From Xenococcaceae cyanobacterium MO_188.B32 (lineage in GTDB: Bacteria; Cyanobacteriota; Cyanobacteriia; Cyanobacteriales; Xenococcaceae): a DNA stretch of 64,000 nt. Made by a program: the position numbers and the translations under genes. The stretch spans positions 62,001 to 126,000 of the forward strand of contig JASJDJ010000003.1 in the NCBI GenBank assembly GCA_030065635.1. The letters run 5' to 3'. Below the pieces are notes generated by a model. That model ran no database searches. It was not told the DNA's origin and worked only from the letters and a program-made list of their open reading frames with translations. Positions 25,520 to 34,507 of this stretch are shown in pieces (the first letter of the stretch is position 1; every line of letters begins with the position of its first letter).

Positions 25520-26008
25520 ATGTTAGCTAAAATTTTAGTAGCTTTAGACAATTCCTCCGAAGCCTCAGTCGTTTTTGATTTTGCTCTATCGATCGCTCAA
25601 CCAAAACTGAGTAAGATGTTGCTGGTGCATTTTGTGGACTGGCAGATAGAAGATGTATCTCCCTGGGTTGGTGTGGGTACTTTATACGATGTCGATATAT
25701 CGGGCGATCGCTATAATCGGAGTCGCGAACATCTACAACAAGAAATCGAACAGAGTAACAGTTGGCTAGAATCCTATGCTCAAAAAGCGTCCGCTCGTAA
25801 CCTTGACTGTGAATTTGAATGTCGCTTAGGTAACTGTAATTTAGGCATTGGCGATCGCGCTAAGGAATGGGGTGCAGATTTAATTGTTATTGGTCGCAGG
25901 GGTCACAGAAATATATCGGAAATACTTTTGGGAAGTGTTAGTAATTATGTAATTCATCATGCTCCCTGTTCGGTTTTGGTGGTTCAAGGTACTATCGCAG
26001 TACGTTAA
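25520..26008 (+). CDS. Universal stress protein (UspA family)
   Basis: This 162-residue single Usp domain has KILVALDNSS at the N-terminus and the ATP-binding motif GRRGHRNISEILLGSVSNYV (about 132-151), followed by HHAPCSVLVVQ. It is the second Usp in this region. Its upstream DNA has been filled by a MITE candidate and heptamer repeats, so any original promoter must lie close to the start or further upstream in the preceding operon. Confidence 0.92.
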   Translation: MLAKILVALDNSSEASVVFDFALSIAQPKLSKMLLVHFVDWQIEDVSPWVGVGTLYDVDISGDRYNRSREHLQQEIEQSNSWLESYAQKASARNLDCEFECRLGNCNLGIGDRAKEWGADLIVIGRRGHRNISEILLGSVSNYVIHHAPCSVLVVQGTIAVR

Positions 26009-26038
26009 TCTGTTAGGACAAGTCGATCGGATTGCTCG

Positions 26039-26070
26039 TAAGTAATAAGTAATAAGTAATAAGTAATGAG
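26039..26070. repeat. STRR heptamer repeat, unit AGTAATA
   Basis: Four tandem copies of AGTAATA lie downstream of the usp gene, identical in unit to the repeat at 6045-6085. Confidence 0.8.
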
Positions 26071-26159
26071 TGTCCTAATTTAAGTGCGTAGTGCTATAAA
26101 ACTCTAGAAACTGATGATTTGACTAAGGTTACTGAGTTTTAAGAGGGAGAAATTTTAAA

Positions 26160-26639
26160 ATGACAAGAATAAATTCAATTAATCATCGGGAAAAAATTAT
26201 TGCTCTCTGGACAGTATTTCTCTTGGGAATGTTGTTTCACACTCAATTAGCTTTGATGCCTATATTTCATGGTATCGATGTGGCTATTATGGGACACTAT
26301 CATCAAGAATCTGCAACTATAGCAGAGATAACGCCAATTTTATGGGGAATGCTAGTCTTTTTTATCTTGCCGATGTTAGCGATCGTCGCTACCGCGTTTT
26401 ATGAGTTTAAACGCTATCGAGTGTTTCATTTTGGCTTGACTGTAGTTTATACAGTTTTGAATTTGAGTCACGCGATCGCCGATTTATTGGTCGATCCTAT
26501 CGCCTGGTATCAAATTGTTTTAATGGTACTGTTGTTTTTTATTGGGATCCTCTTAAATATTGTTGCTTATCAATGGATGCGAATTGGTTCTCGCGGTCAA
26601 AATAGTTCGGAGTTCGTAGTTCGTAGTTATTTAGAATAG
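26160..26639 (+). CDS. Small four-helix membrane protein, function unknown
   Basis: This 159-residue protein has four predicted transmembrane segments (about 14-32, 58-80, 87-108 and 118-138) with polar loops containing several His (MGHYHQES, FHGID, LSHAIADLL). I recognise no family. The last ~13 residues (NSSEFVVRSYLE) are encoded by an STRR repeat, as in the flavoprotein gene upstream. An AGGGAG ribosome-binding site precedes the ATG. It sits among stress-type genes, but its role is unknown. Confidence 0.75.
   Translation: MTRINSINHREKIIALWTVFLLGMLFHTQLALMPIFHGIDVAIMGHYHQESATIAEITPILWGMLVFFILPMLAIVATAFYEFKRYRVFHFGLTVVYTVLNLSHAIADLLVDPIAWYQIVLMVLLFFIGILLNIVAYQWMRIGSRGQNSSEFVVRSYLE
26604..26630. 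repeat. STRR repeat inside the 3' end of the membrane-protein gene
   Basis: Tandem GGAGTTC/GTAGTTC heptamers encode the C-terminal SSEFVVRS of the membrane protein. Confidence 0.75.
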
Positions 26640-26794
26640 GCTTGAATATCTCCCCAACCTGGATTGACCCCCATGGCAAGGCTTGTACCCTATTTAAATT
26701 CCGAATGCGATCGTAAAATTGCATCTTTAGCTAATAAAATCCACTAGTTATAATAGAAGTAGAACAGCCATCCTACCTTTTGGGGGAGGGCAAA

Positions 26795-27139
26795 ATGAAA
26801 ACTAATATTCTACATTCTGTTACTAATCTATTTGAATCTCTAGCAATTGCAATTATTATCGTTTTGCTGAGTGCAGTTACTACTGCCAAAGCACAAAGTA
26901 ATATTCCCAATATTCCAAATTCTATTCTCAATGGCTTGTTTACAACTACAGCTGCTCAAAGATTCTTTGAAAAAGGAAGAACAAACTTTGAACGAGAAAT
27001 AGATTATTTAGTTAATTCAGACTTCTATTTTAATGAAAATTTGCTTCAGATAGACCCAGAATCAAGGGAACTAATGAAAGAAACTATGCCACTCCCTAAT
27101 TTTAAGCAAGATAATTCTCTCGATCTCAGTCCAGAGTAA
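26795..27139 (+). CDS. Small exported protein of unknown function
   Basis: This 114-residue protein is counted from the ATG at 26795, which has a very strong GGGGGAGG ribosome-binding site seven nt upstream; a TTG five codons earlier overlaps that site and is rejected. A signal peptide (hydrophobic ~15-30, TTAKA-QS cleavage) is followed by a short Asn/Ile/Pro-rich stretch (SNIPNIPNSILNGLF) and a polar acidic tail ending DNSLDLSPE. No family is recognised. It lies convergent to the hybrid kinase gene. Confidence 0.7.
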   Translation: MKTNILHSVTNLFESLAIAIIIVLLSAVTTAKAQSNIPNIPNSILNGLFTTTAAQRFFEKGRTNFEREIDYLVNSDFYFNENLLQIDPESRELMKETMPLPNFKQDNSLDLSPE

Positions 27140-27182
27140 ATATAGCAGTACGTATTTAGATTAGGACGTGAATTATAGGGTT

Positions 27183-27219
27183 TGCTAATAGCTAATAGCT
27201 AAAAACTAAAAACTAACTA
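27183..27219. repeat. STRR-like repeat, units AGCTAAT and AACTAAA
   Basis: Two AGCTAAT-type units are followed by AACTAAA units. The repeat runs up to and overlaps the stop codon of the hybrid kinase gene, which is on the minus strand. Confidence 0.6.
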
Positions 27220-30200
27220 TCGATCGCATCATGAAGAGTTTTCAACAAAGCTTCTGTGGTGTATGGTTTGTTGATAAAAGCAGCGATACTGTTATCTAAT
27301 TCGGCGATTATCTCGCGGTTGGAAATTAGTCCGCTAAAAACAATTATTTTGACATGAGGATTAATTTTTTTGATGGTACGGATTAAAGTCTTACCATTCA
27401 TGGAGGGCATCATGATATCTGTTAACACAACCTCGATCTTATGTTGATGCTGGGCATAAACAGCGATCGCATCAATGCCATTATTAGCAGTTAAGACTCG
27501 GTAATTGAAAGTTTCTAAAGTGGCTTTGGTAACTTCACAAATCTGGGTTTCATCATCGACAACGAGAATCAATTCTCGATTACCTTGGGGTAGTTCTTCT
27601 TCTGTGGGTAATACTTCTGCTGTCTCACAAGCTGGCAGAAATACCCTAAATTCAGTTCCTCGTTCTACTTCACTATAAACATCGATAAAACCACCATGAC
27701 TTTTAATGATACCAATTGCGGTAGAAAGTCCCAATCCCGTTCCGCGACCGACTTCTTTGGTAGTAAAAAACGGCTCGAAAATTCTGTCTAAAATAACGGG
27801 AGGAATACCAACACCAGTATCGGCAAAGGTTATTAGAACATAAGGGCCTTCATGAGCTTCTATATGCAATCGCGCAAAGTTAGCATCAATGGGAAAATTC
27901 TCGGCAATGATACTCAGCGTACCACCATTCCGCATTGCATCTCTAGCATTAACTGCCAGGTTCATTAATACTTGATGGATTTGTGTGGCATCAGCCTCAA
28001 CCGTCCACAAATTACTAGATAAATCCATCTCTAATTCAATCGTTTTAGGGAAGGTTTCCTTAATTATCTGTCTTATTTCGGCGAGTAGATGTCTAATTTG
28101 GATGCTACCGCGATCGCTCTCTAACCCTCGTGAAAAAGTAAGGATTTGATTGACTAATGCCGTTCCTCGTTTGGCATTGGTTTCGATGATTTTAAATAGC
28201 CTGAGAGTTTGCTTATCGACATTAGTTATTTTGTGAGGTAGTAATTGGGCAAATCCTAAAATTGGAGCGAGAATATTGTTGAGGTCGTGAGCTATACCAC
28301 CTGCTAGGGTTCCTAAGCTTTCTAGGCGTTGGGTACGCAGAAATTGGGCTTCTAATTGTTTTTTCTCGCTAATGTCGGTGTTAACTACTAGATATGACTG
28401 AGGATTTTCCTGTTTATCTTTTACCAAAGTCCAACGACTCTGCACCACAATATCTTTATTTACTCTGGTTATTTGATTTAGTTCTCCTTGCCATTTGCCT
28501 TTTTCCCTAACTGCTTGCTGAATTTCGGTTAATTTTGTTAGAGGTTCTCGGTATAAAAGCTCATTGGCATCTTGATTTAAGGCTTCTTCTGTTGTCCAGC
28601 CATATAAGTTTTCTGCTCCTTGATTCCAGAATAAAATTTGGTTATTTAAATCTCGAACCATAATCGCGTCTGTTGCCACATCTAAAAGGGCTGCTTGTTC
28701 GATAATTGTCTGTTCTGCCTGTTGTTTTTGGCGATCGCTGCGATAGGCTTCGATAATACGACTGCAAGTAGCTAGAAAGGGTTGAAGATAATCGACAATA
28801 GCTTCGTCATAACCTCCTTCTCGATTGGCAATACCTACCATCCCCGTCATTTCATTCTCTTTATAAAAAGGTAATCCTAAAAAAGCATTTAAAGGAGGAT
28901 GTCCATCGGGTAAGCCACCCCGTCGGGGATCGGTACTGGGACTATTAGCAATAACGGGTTTACCAGTAACGATAACTGCACCGAAGAGAGTTTGTAAGTT
29001 ATGAAATTCCATCCCTTTAGGAGCGTTCTCTGCATAAAATGCTCTGGTTTCTTCATTCCAAGCAATATTGGTAATGGCATGAGTTTTGAGATAGGGTCTT
29101 CCGCGAACTTTCATATAGCTTTCTTCCATTGTCGGACTGCCGTCTGCTGCGAAGAGAATTTCCCCAATAAACCCATATTCGCTCTCAGTTAGAGCCAAGA
29201 AACGATCGAGCATGCCCTCAAACAAAATCTCTGGTTCTGCATCTGCCAAAAATTTGGTCTGGATCCAACTAATTGCTTGTAGAATTCGATTACTCTTTTG
29301 TAAATCCGCTTCTATTTGTTTGCGATCGCTGATGTTTCTACCTTCGGGGATTAGCATCACTACTTTTCCTGTTTTATCTTTAACAGGTGTAAGCGAAAAA
29401 TCTACAGTTACTAAACGATTGTCTGTCCCTAAATGGTCTACTTCAAAACGGACAAATTCTCCTGTTGCCGATCGCTCGATCGCTTTTTTTAAACGTTGTT
29501 GAATTTCTACAGACATCGTCCACCAAGGAGTTTCCCAAAAGGGTTTACCGACTACATCTGCTGGAGTTAACCCCACAAAGTCTAAAGCAGTTTGGTTGGC
29601 TTCTATCACATTGCCATTGGGTTCTAGCAGACCGATGAATTGAAAGGTTTGATTGAAGATAGCTCTAAATTTTTGCTCGCTTTCTCTCAATGCTAACTCT
29701 GCTTGTTGACGATCGATCGCCTGAGCGAGGATATTGGCGATCGCACAAAGAAAATTAACATCATCTTGACTAAAAATTCGCTGTCGAGTTGTATGAGTAC
29801 CCAAAATGCCAAATGGTTTGTCATTACCAGAAATAACAACGCTCATGCTACTTACTACTTGATGATCGAGTAATAAGTTGGTTCCACTAAAGCGAGTTTC
29901 TGAAAGTAAGTCGGTAACTATTACTGGTTCTGAACTGAGGAGGGTATAACCAGCTTGAGAGTCGCTATCTGCTTTTACCGTAGCTATCCCTACTAGTCCA
30001 TCGTGCCAACCTACTCCTGCTTTAAGTAGTAAGTTCTTTCCCTCTGGCAACAGTTCTAACACACTACAGTATTCTACTTCTAGTACTGAAGCGACTAGAT
30101 GTACGGCTCGTTCTAGGAGGAGAACTAAATTCTTTTCGATTAGAGCATACTGTCCTAATTCTGCTATTGCTCCCTGTTGTCTAGCCTCTATCAGTAGCTG

Positions 30201-31265
30201 TGATTCTGCTTGTTGGCGATGGCGTAAAGCTTCTTGTCGTTCTTCTATTTCTTGCTGAAGCTGCTGGTTAGCTTCGGTCAGTTCTAATGTGCGCTCTTTT
30301 ATATGCTCTTCTAATTCGGTAGTCCGCTCCTGGAAATATTCGGCTCTTTCAATCTCTAACTGGCAAACTTGATGCTGTAATTGCTCGATAATCCCGTACA
30401 TTTCTGTGGGATCGAATACTTGCAGCAAGCTAGTTTGAGTAATAATTCCTTGTAGTTCTCCTCGCGCTCCCCCCACCACTAACCGCCGTACTCGACGCTG
30501 CTGCATTTGCTGATGTACTGACCATAAAGAATCTTCAGGGCTAACCAGAAACAAAGGCGTACTCATCAACTTTTGTACTGGTTGCGTCAAATCTAAATTA
30601 AGAGTTTGGAATTGAACAATATCTCTTTCGGTGATAATGCCCACGGGAATTAGTAATTCATTATTATTATCTTGCTCGACAATGGCGACATAACTAACTT
30701 GATGGTTCGCCATTAATTGCGCTGCTTGCCGAACTGAGATAGAAGGTTGGGCATGGATAACCTTAGTTTCCATGATTTCTTCTACTCTACGCCATTTCAT
30801 CAGATTAATGGGTTGCAGATTTTGACGTAGATCTTTTTCCGTAATCAACCCCAATAGGCGATCGCTCTCATCGATAACTGGCAGATGGCGAATACGATGC
30901 TGGCGCATTAAGTTAATAGCAGTAAAAACATCTTCTATGCCAGTTGAGGTTAAAGTGATTAACTCTCGGCTCATCACCTCACTGACAGCAATTTTAGTTA
31001 AATCTCTTCCCGCAGCAATTAGCCTGACTAAATCCCGCTCGGTAAAAACTCCCTGAAGTTTATCTTGTTCAACTATTAGGGCACAACTATTATTGATGTT
31101 AGTAGTAATACCTGCTGTTATATCGTTATCATTCTCTGTGAAATGACAACTATTCCCCCATTCTTGCATTTGCCGAATAACATCATTCAAAGAGGTGTCA
31201 GGAACGACGGTTAAAGGCTGACGGTCGATTACTTGGTCTAAATAGAAGAAGTTATTCGGCTGCAC
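27213..31265 (-). CDS. Hybrid sensor histidine kinase with four CBS domains, GAF and PAS domains
   Basis: This 1350-residue cytosolic sensor starts at GTG. In order: four CBS domains (~1-300; VFTERDLVRLI, LLGLITEKDLRQ, VGIITERDIVQF and GIITQTSLLQVF), a coiled coil (~305-375), GAF (~380-520), PAS (~525-650), a second GAF (~665-835), PAS (~845-965), HisKA with phosphate-accepting His in GGIAHDLNN, HATPase (NLAVNARDAM, DTGVGIPP, GTGLGLS) and a C-terminal receiver (LILVVDDE, phosphorylated Asp in LTDIMMPS). No membrane segment is seen. CBS pairs usually bind AMP/ATP or SAM, so this kinase could read adenylate state together with GAF/PAS ligands such as redox or oxygen cues. No DNA-binding response regulator is encoded beside it. 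It may control the surrounding stress-type genes. Confidence 0.93.
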   Translation of the reverse strand: MQPNNFFYLDQVIDRQPLTVVPDTSLNDVIRQMQEWGNSCHFTENDNDITAGITTNINNSCALIVEQDKLQGVFTERDLVRLIAAGRDLTKIAVSEVMSRELITLTSTGIEDVFTAINLMRQHRIRHLPVIDESDRLLGLITEKDLRQNLQPINLMKWRRVEEIMETKVIHAQPSISVRQAAQLMANHQVSYVAIVEQDNNNELLIPVGIITERDIVQFQTLNLDLTQPVQKLMSTPLFLVSPEDSLWSVHQQMQQRRVRRLVVGGARGELQGIITQTSLLQVFDPTEMYGIIEQLQHQVCQLEIERAEYFQERTTELEEHIKERTLELTEANQQLQQEIEERQEALRHRQQAESQLLIEARQQGAIAELGQYALIEKNLVLLLERAVHLVASVLEVEYCSVLELLPEGKNLLLKAGVGWHDGLVGIATVKADSDSQAGYTLLSSEPVIVTDLLSETRFSGTNLLLDHQVVSSMSVVISGNDKPFGILGTHTTRQRIFSQDDVNFLCAIANILAQAIDRQQAELALRESEQKFRAIFNQTFQFIGLLEPNGNVIEANQTALDFVGLTPADVVGKPFWETPWWTMSVEIQQRLKKAIERSATGEFVRFEVDHLGTDNRLVTVDFSLTPVKDKTGKVVMLIPEGRNISDRKQIEADLQKSNRILQAISWIQTKFLADAEPEILFEGMLDRFLALTESEYGFIGEILFAADGSPTMEESYMKVRGRPYLKTHAITNIAWNEETRAFYAENAPKGMEFHNLQTLFGAVIVTGKPVIANSPSTDPRRGGLPDGHPPLNAFLGLPFYKENEMTGMVGIANREGGYDEAIVDYLQPFLATCSRIIEAYRSDRQKQQAEQTIIEQAALLDVATDAIMVRDLNNQILFWNQGAENLYGWTTEEALNQDANELLYREPLTKLTEIQQAVREKGKWQGELNQITRVNKDIVVQSRWTLVKDKQENPQSYLVVNTDISEKKQLEAQFLRTQRLESLGTLAGGIAHDLNNILAPILGFAQLLPHKITNVDKQTLRLFKIIETNAKRGTALVNQILTFSRGLESDRGSIQIRHLLAEIRQIIKETFPKTIELEMDLSSNLWTVEADATQIHQVLMNLAVNARDAMRNGGTLSIIAENFPIDANFARLHIEAHEGPYVLITFADTGVGIPPVILDRIFEPFFTTKEVGRGTGLGLSTAIGIIKSHGGFIDVYSEVERGTEFRVFLPACETAEVLPTEEELPQGNRELILVVDDETQICEVTKATLETFNYRVLTANNGIDAIAVYAQHQHKIEVVLTDIMMPSMNGKTLIRTIKKINPHVKIIVFSGLISNREIIAELDNSIAAFINKPYTTEALLKTLHDAIDS

Positions 31266-31400
31266 GAGTTTTTAGATTAATAGTAAAATACCTCAGCTAA
31301 TATTTTAATTATTAATAAAGATTGCCCGAGGTAACAAAAAACGATTTTTCATTCGCGTACTCTCAAGATAACCGTTTCACTTTTTTATGTGCCACATCTA

Positions 31401-32735
31401 TCAACTGTTAGCTTGTTTCGTTACTTCATTAATTGTCAACGGCAATAAAGCACTAACAGCAATAACTACAACATCCAGTCCATCGATCGCCGTTACTTTC
31501 AACAAACTACCCAAACTAGGAATAATTAAACAAATAAACTGTAAACTCAGAGAAATTCCTAGAGCAACGGTTAAATAGTAATTCGGTTGTAGTGTTACTC
31601 GCCAAAAAGGTCGGCTCGCCCTGCAACTAAAAGCGTGTAACAATTGTCCTGTAACCAAGCTCATAAAAGCAATAGTACTAGAGCGATCGCCGATCCCGTA
31701 ATTAATAATACCGTAACTGTAAGTAATTAAACTACAAGTAGAAATAACACCAGCCTCAAAACCAAGTCGTTTAAAGTCAGTAAGGTTAATAATCGCTTCG
31801 TCTAAAGGGCGAGGGGGAACTTCTAAAACATCGGGTTCGGGTGCTTCTAAACCCAGTGCCAAACCAGGAAAAATATCCGTTACTAAATTCAGCCATAAAA
31901 GCTGAATCGCATTGAGGGGTTGACCGATACCGAGTAAATTAGCCAACAGCATAACCATAATCTCGCTGAGGTTGGTAGAAAGTAAAAAATGAAGGGCTTT
32001 CTTGATATTGTTATAGATAGTCCTCCCCTGACTCACCGCAGCGATCGCTGTTTCCAGGTTATCATCTGCCAAGACAATATCCGCTACTTCTCTAGCTATA
32101 TCCGTACCGCTTTTTCCCATAGCGATCCCGACTTCTGCTGCTTTAAGGGCAGGAGCATCATTAATTCCATCTCCTGTCATTGCCACTACTTGTCCTGCTG
32201 TTTGGAAGGCTCGGACAATTTCTAGTTTGTGGATGGGACTAATTCGGGCAAAGAAATGAACTTTAGCGAGTTTGGAGTTGGCACTCAGTAAGGGTAAAGA
32301 ACCGTTCGCCCCTACTAATTCTTCTCCTTTACTTAAATTTAGCTCTCGAGCGATCGCACGAGCGGTATTAGTCTGGTCTCCTGTAAGCATTACCGTATTG
32401 ATTCCTGCCCGATGAAAATCAGCAATTAATTCTTTAACGCCATTACGAATTGGATTGGCGATTCCAATTAGTCCCAACCAGATTAGGTTGTTCGGGGGGA
32501 GCGTATCTGAAGAATCGATCTCTGCATATGCTATTCCTAATACGCGGAGAGCTTTATTAGTCATATGTTGATTGGCAATGGCGATCGGCTCTCTATCTAT
32601 TTCAGTTAAAGTAACGGGCTGAGTGTTTTTAAGTCGATAAAGACAAAGTGCTAAAACTTCTAAAGGATTACCCTTAACTACAATTAATTGTCGAGACTCA
32701 TCAAACTGATGAACTTTGTTTAATGTTTTTAATAA
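31401..32735 (-). pseudogene. 5'-truncated cation-transporting P-type ATPase (type IIA-like)
   Basis: Only the C-terminal half of a P-type ATPase is present. From the in-frame stop at 32736-32738 the frame reads through an N-domain remnant with LIVVKGNPLEVLALC (the KGAPE-type motif). It continues with the P-domain end (TGDQTNTARAIA, then TGDGINDAPALKAAE) and six transmembrane helices (TM5-10, with STNLSEIMVMLL). The actuator domain, TM1-4 and the phosphorylated DKTGT loop are missing, so it cannot pump. An ATG at 32564 opens a 387-codon frame that may still be translated. The break lies at an AT-rich junction with no repeat or transposase. Probably a decayed Ca2+/Mg2+-type pump. Confidence 0.85.
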
Positions 32736-32738
32736 TTA

Positions 32739-33172
32739 CTCTTGAAAATAAAATTTATAATTATAATAGGATTAGGACAATTTCCTTAACTACAAAAATA
32801 AATAAAAAAAATTAACAATCAATATCGAGCGCATTTGAGGTGATTGTTATGATTTATACCTCTAAGATCGGCAATAGCACTTAACATCGCCCTAAAGCAA
32901 AAATATCTTAATTACTATCAATATAACCGACAACCAATTGACTTTTTTAATTCAATTTAGATGGAATGATTGGCAATGTATCTTGAAGATAGATATAAAA
33001 AATCGAATTTTTTGCTGGAAAAATTATTATTTCATAGTTCAAATCAGCCGAAAGAGATATGCTCGATAATACTGAGTTAAAAAATTTTAACGATCTGCAA
33101 TAATTACTAGGTCATTTTTTAGCAAAAACCTCCATTTTTTAAAATTACAGCTAATTAAGTTGAGGAAAAATC
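32739..33172. other. AT-rich intergenic region
   Basis: This 434 bp lies between the truncated ATPase and the methyltransferase gene. It is strongly AT-rich with A/T runs. A 12-codon frame at 32850 with a GAGGTG site is too short to support. The last 60 bp hold the ribosome-binding site (TTGAGGAAAA) of the next gene. Nothing resembling the missing ATPase N-terminus is visible. Confidence 0.5.
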
Positions 33173-34444
33173 ATGAGTTCAACTCTACAAATTAATTCTA
33201 GTAATCGAAATTCCCTTCCTAGAAAATACAATAAAGTAATTGAAATGTTACTCGGTCAAGATATTCATGTTCTTACCGAACGAGAAGCTCAATATGGCTC
33301 AAATCCGTGGGATATTATTTGCCAAAATGAGCGTCGTAATTATGTACTTCAGCAATTTATCAAATTCAAAACTTTAGGGCTTGGTAACACTTACGTTAAA
33401 AAGTTTTGGCGTTGTCAAAGAATCGATTTGTTATTTAAGCGTCTTTTCGATCTCAATCTAGAGACTAAATCTAATTCCATAATATTTGAAATGCCCAATT
33501 CACTCCCTTTGATTTTGGAGCAGTTGTTATACAAGTTTTTCAATATTTCATTAATCAAGCAACGAGATGTAGCTAAAAAACACTACGATCTGCCTACCGA
33601 GCTTTATGAAGGATTCTTAGAGGAGTCGATGAAATATACTTCTGGAGATTGGACGGGATTAGACAAAACTCCAGAAAATTTGACAGCTGCTCAAATGCAG
33701 AATTTAGAATATTGGGTTAGAGAACTACAAATTCAAGATGGAGATATCATCCTCGATTGTGGCTGTGGATGGGGAACTTTACCTCAATATCTAGCGGATC
33801 GTTTTAAGCTTACCTATATTGGTATTACGATATCGGATGTACAACTAGATTATTGTCGCTCTAAGTTTTCAGAAGTTGAAAATTACTATTTCTACAACCA
33901 CAGCTATCACGATCGATATGACGAGATTTTAGCCGAATCTGGCGTAGATTGTATTACCAAATGTATGTTTATCGAAACAATCGAACACGGAGGAACTAGA
34001 AACTGGCCAAATATTCTTAAGAATGTGCGGAAAATCATCAGCCAAGATGGACTACTAGGAATTCAAACTATCGGCTCAGATCATCCAAACTTAGTTTGCG
34101 ATCCCTATATTAATCGCTACATTTTCCAACACTTTTCTATCGGTTCTCCTTCAGAATTAGGTAAAGCCATCGAAAGCGATCGACAATTTATCAAGCTCAA
34201 AGAAAATAACATTGCTGAGAACTATCCAGCAACTTTGCGAGCCTGGAATTATTATTTCCAAAAAAATTGGAGCGAGATCGAACCGCACATCACCAGCATT
34301 ATTGATGCAACTCCTTTCTCAACCACAGAAGAATGGAAACGTCACTGGGAGTTCTACTTTTTGTTATGCACTGGTGCCTTTGAAGCTGGAACATACCCTC
34401 AAAATTATCAACTGACTGCCAAACCAAACTTCTTTGTGAATTAA
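33173..34444 (+). CDS. Cyclopropane-fatty-acid-synthase-like SAM methyltransferase
   Basis: This 423-residue protein has a CFAS-family methyltransferase core at its C-terminal half. HYDLPTELYEGFL (~141-153) is the family lead-in, and the SAM loop is LDCGCGWGTLPQYL (~197-210). They are followed by GITISDVQLDYCR and by FIETIEHGG (Glu for the substrate/bicarbonate site). CFAS enzymes methylate double bonds of phospholipid acyl chains, and relatives act on other unsaturated or amine substrates. The first ~130 residues form an N-terminal helical domain. It stands alone, transcribed away from the ATPase remnant. Membrane-lipid modification under stress is a reasonable guess but not shown. Confidence 0.82.
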   Translation: MSSTLQINSSNRNSLPRKYNKVIEMLLGQDIHVLTEREAQYGSNPWDIICQNERRNYVLQQFIKFKTLGLGNTYVKKFWRCQRIDLLFKRLFDLNLETKSNSIIFEMPNSLPLILEQLLYKFFNISLIKQRDVAKKHYDLPTELYEGFLEESMKYTSGDWTGLDKTPENLTAAQMQNLEYWVRELQIQDGDIILDCGCGWGTLPQYLADRFKLTYIGITISDVQLDYCRSKFSEVENYYFYNHSYHDRYDEILAESGVDCITKCMFIETIEHGGTRNWPNILKNVRKIISQDGLLGIQTIGSDHPNLVCDPYINRYIFQHFSIGSPSELGKAIESDRQFIKLKENNIAENYPATLRAWNYYFQKNWSEIEPHITSIIDATPFSTTEEWKRHWEFYFLLCTGAFEAGTYPQNYQLTAKPNFFVN

Positions 34445-34469
34445 CATTTTTTCAAGGGCGCGAACCGAA

Positions 34470-34500
34470 GCTAGGGGCATGGCAATGACGTGTCCCTAAC
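34470..34500. repeat. Palindromic repeat (TAGGGGCA...TGTCCCTA) between convergent genes
   Basis: The arms CTAGGGGCA and TGTCCCTAA flank a short loop between the methyltransferase stop and the end of the DAVAIGG gene. It belongs to the GTAGGGGC palindrome family seen elsewhere in the window and could act as a bidirectional terminator. Confidence 0.45.
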
Positions 34501-34507
34501 GCTATAG

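Noticed and set aside
26100-26145. Possible element copy before the four-helix membrane protein
   Set aside because: GATGATTTGACTAAGG resembles the 3' part of copy C, but neither CTTCACAA nor TCCTCA occurs at the right distance.
32850-32885. 12-codon ORF with a GAGGTG ribosome-binding site
   Set aside because: It is too short, has no recognisable peptide and lies in AT-rich DNA where such frames are frequent.
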